Under the pieces are notes generated by a model, which saw only the letters and a program-made list of their open reading frames with translations, was not told the DNA's origin and ran no database searches. From CAJAQL01 sp964442965 (lineage in GTDB: Bacteria; Patescibacteriota; Minisyncoccia; UBA6257; 2-01-FULL-56-20), in NCBI GenBank assembly GCA_964442965.1, contig CAYUBE010000036.1:1-5464 (forward strand): a stretch of 5,464 bases of DNA, given 5' to 3'. The position numbers and the translations under genes are program-made. Shown here one piece after another: positions 5,310 through 5,464 of the stretch. Numbering within the stretch: position 1 is the first letter of the stretch; every line of letters starts with the position of its first letter.

Positions 5310-5339
5310 ATTATTATTGAATTAGTTATTTTCATTCAA
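5310..5339 (-). promoter_or_regulatory. Putative promoter of the small membrane protein
   Basis: On the minus strand, -35 TTGAAT (5334-5339) is followed after 17-18 bases by TAATAAT (5310-5316), which contains AATAAT, a 5 of 6 match to the -10 consensus at spacer 18. Transcription would begin near 5303, just ahead of the Shine-Dalgarno. One arm of the 14-bp inverted repeat fills the spacer between the two boxes, so a protein bound there would block RNA polymerase. Confidence 0.5.
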
Positions 5340-5380
5340 ACCACAACCTATGTTCCGATCTGGATAAAAATAACTAATTC
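5319..5380. repeat. Perfect 14-bp inverted repeat around the promoter
   Basis: GAATTAGTTATTTT (5319-5332) is exactly complementary in reverse to AAAATAACTAATTC (5367-5380), with 34 bases between them. The arm centres are 48 bp apart. The first arm lies in the -35/-10 spacer of the predicted promoter and the second upstream of the -35. It may be a pair of operator half-sites or, if transcription enters from further upstream, an RNA stem. AT-rich arms raise the chance of coincidence, but a perfect 14-base match at this spacing is still unexpected. Confidence 0.65.
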
Positions 5381-5464
5381 TCAAGGAGAGATCCCCGATA
5401 TTCAGTTCTTCCCGATTTCTCTTTTGAATTAGGACAGTCGGCCGCCGAAAAAACATGCGACAAT
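5381..5464. other. Intergenic end of window, nothing recognised
   Basis: No start codon with a sustained reading frame, RNA gene or terminator is visible in these 84 bases on either strand. A short TCGG/CCGA stem at about 5438-5448 has T only on its 5' side when read on the minus strand, so it is not a terminator for that direction. Confidence 0.4.

Noticed and set aside
5286..5315. Nine-codon leader peptide frame (MICLRRKKK) whose TGA overlaps the ATG at 5285
   Set aside because: An overlap of stop and start could mean translational coupling, but the frame has no ribosome binding site, the predicted transcript start near 5303 lies inside or after its ATG, and nine codons are easily open by chance.

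Overview
The window reads as a stretch of chromosome from a small-genome bacterium, most likely a member of the Patescibacteria (Candidate Phyla Radiation, Parcubacteria-like). The main reason is the protein at 1024-2043. It starts with a short helical module (a GIARDTIKAAL...GW pattern) that I associate with membrane-anchored CPR proteins, followed by a low-complexity linker, one membrane helix and a small beta-rich outer domain. Other hints are the tRNA without an encoded CCA, the mostly Shine-Dalgarno-free starts and the SD-less hypothetical membrane proteins. The taxonomic call is inference from sequence style, not a database result. TAA, TAG and TGA are all used as stops. The TGA at 2107-2109 is followed directly by a terminator, so UGA is a true stop here, unlike in Gracilibacteria and Absconditabacteria.

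Layout. 1-740: an AT-rich methyltransferase gene (minus strand) downstream of tRNA-Leu(GAG) (741-824, minus), which has a near-consensus sigma-70 promoter at 838-866. The 10 bases at the very start of the window repeat the 3' end of this tRNA, so the methyltransferase may sit in a small tRNA-associated insertion. 825-1023: divergent promoters. 1024-2043 (plus): the CPR-style membrane protein. 2065-2098: a bidirectional terminator shared with the convergent operon. 2107-4515 (minus): an operon transcribed gatC, gatA, then a membrane protein with a HEPN-like RNEIAH motif. A 54-bp imperfect palindrome fills most of the gatC-gatA spacer. The gatC promoter places the start of transcription almost exactly at the ATG, so the message is probably leaderless. 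4516-4874: intergenic, with the gatC promoter, a minus-strand terminator (4642-4671) and a roughly 200-nt 3' untranslated stretch with a perfect stem-loop. 4875-5285 (minus): a small two-helix membrane protein, the only gene here with a clear Shine-Dalgarno. Its promoter is overlapped by a perfect 14-bp inverted repeat. 5381-5464: nothing recognised.

How the parts fit. GatC and GatA are subunits of the tRNA-dependent amidotransferase that makes Gln-tRNA(Gln) (and often Asn-tRNA(Asn)). GatB, the third subunit, is not in the window. The tRNA-Leu and GatCA place the region in translation housekeeping. The other four proteins are uncharacterised, and three of them are membrane-anchored. I see no CRISPR array, transposase, integrase or obvious defence cassette. 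The best candidates for something undescribed are the membrane-tethered HEPN-like protein co-transcribed with gatCA, the palindrome inside that operon, and the inverted repeat over the last gene's promoter.
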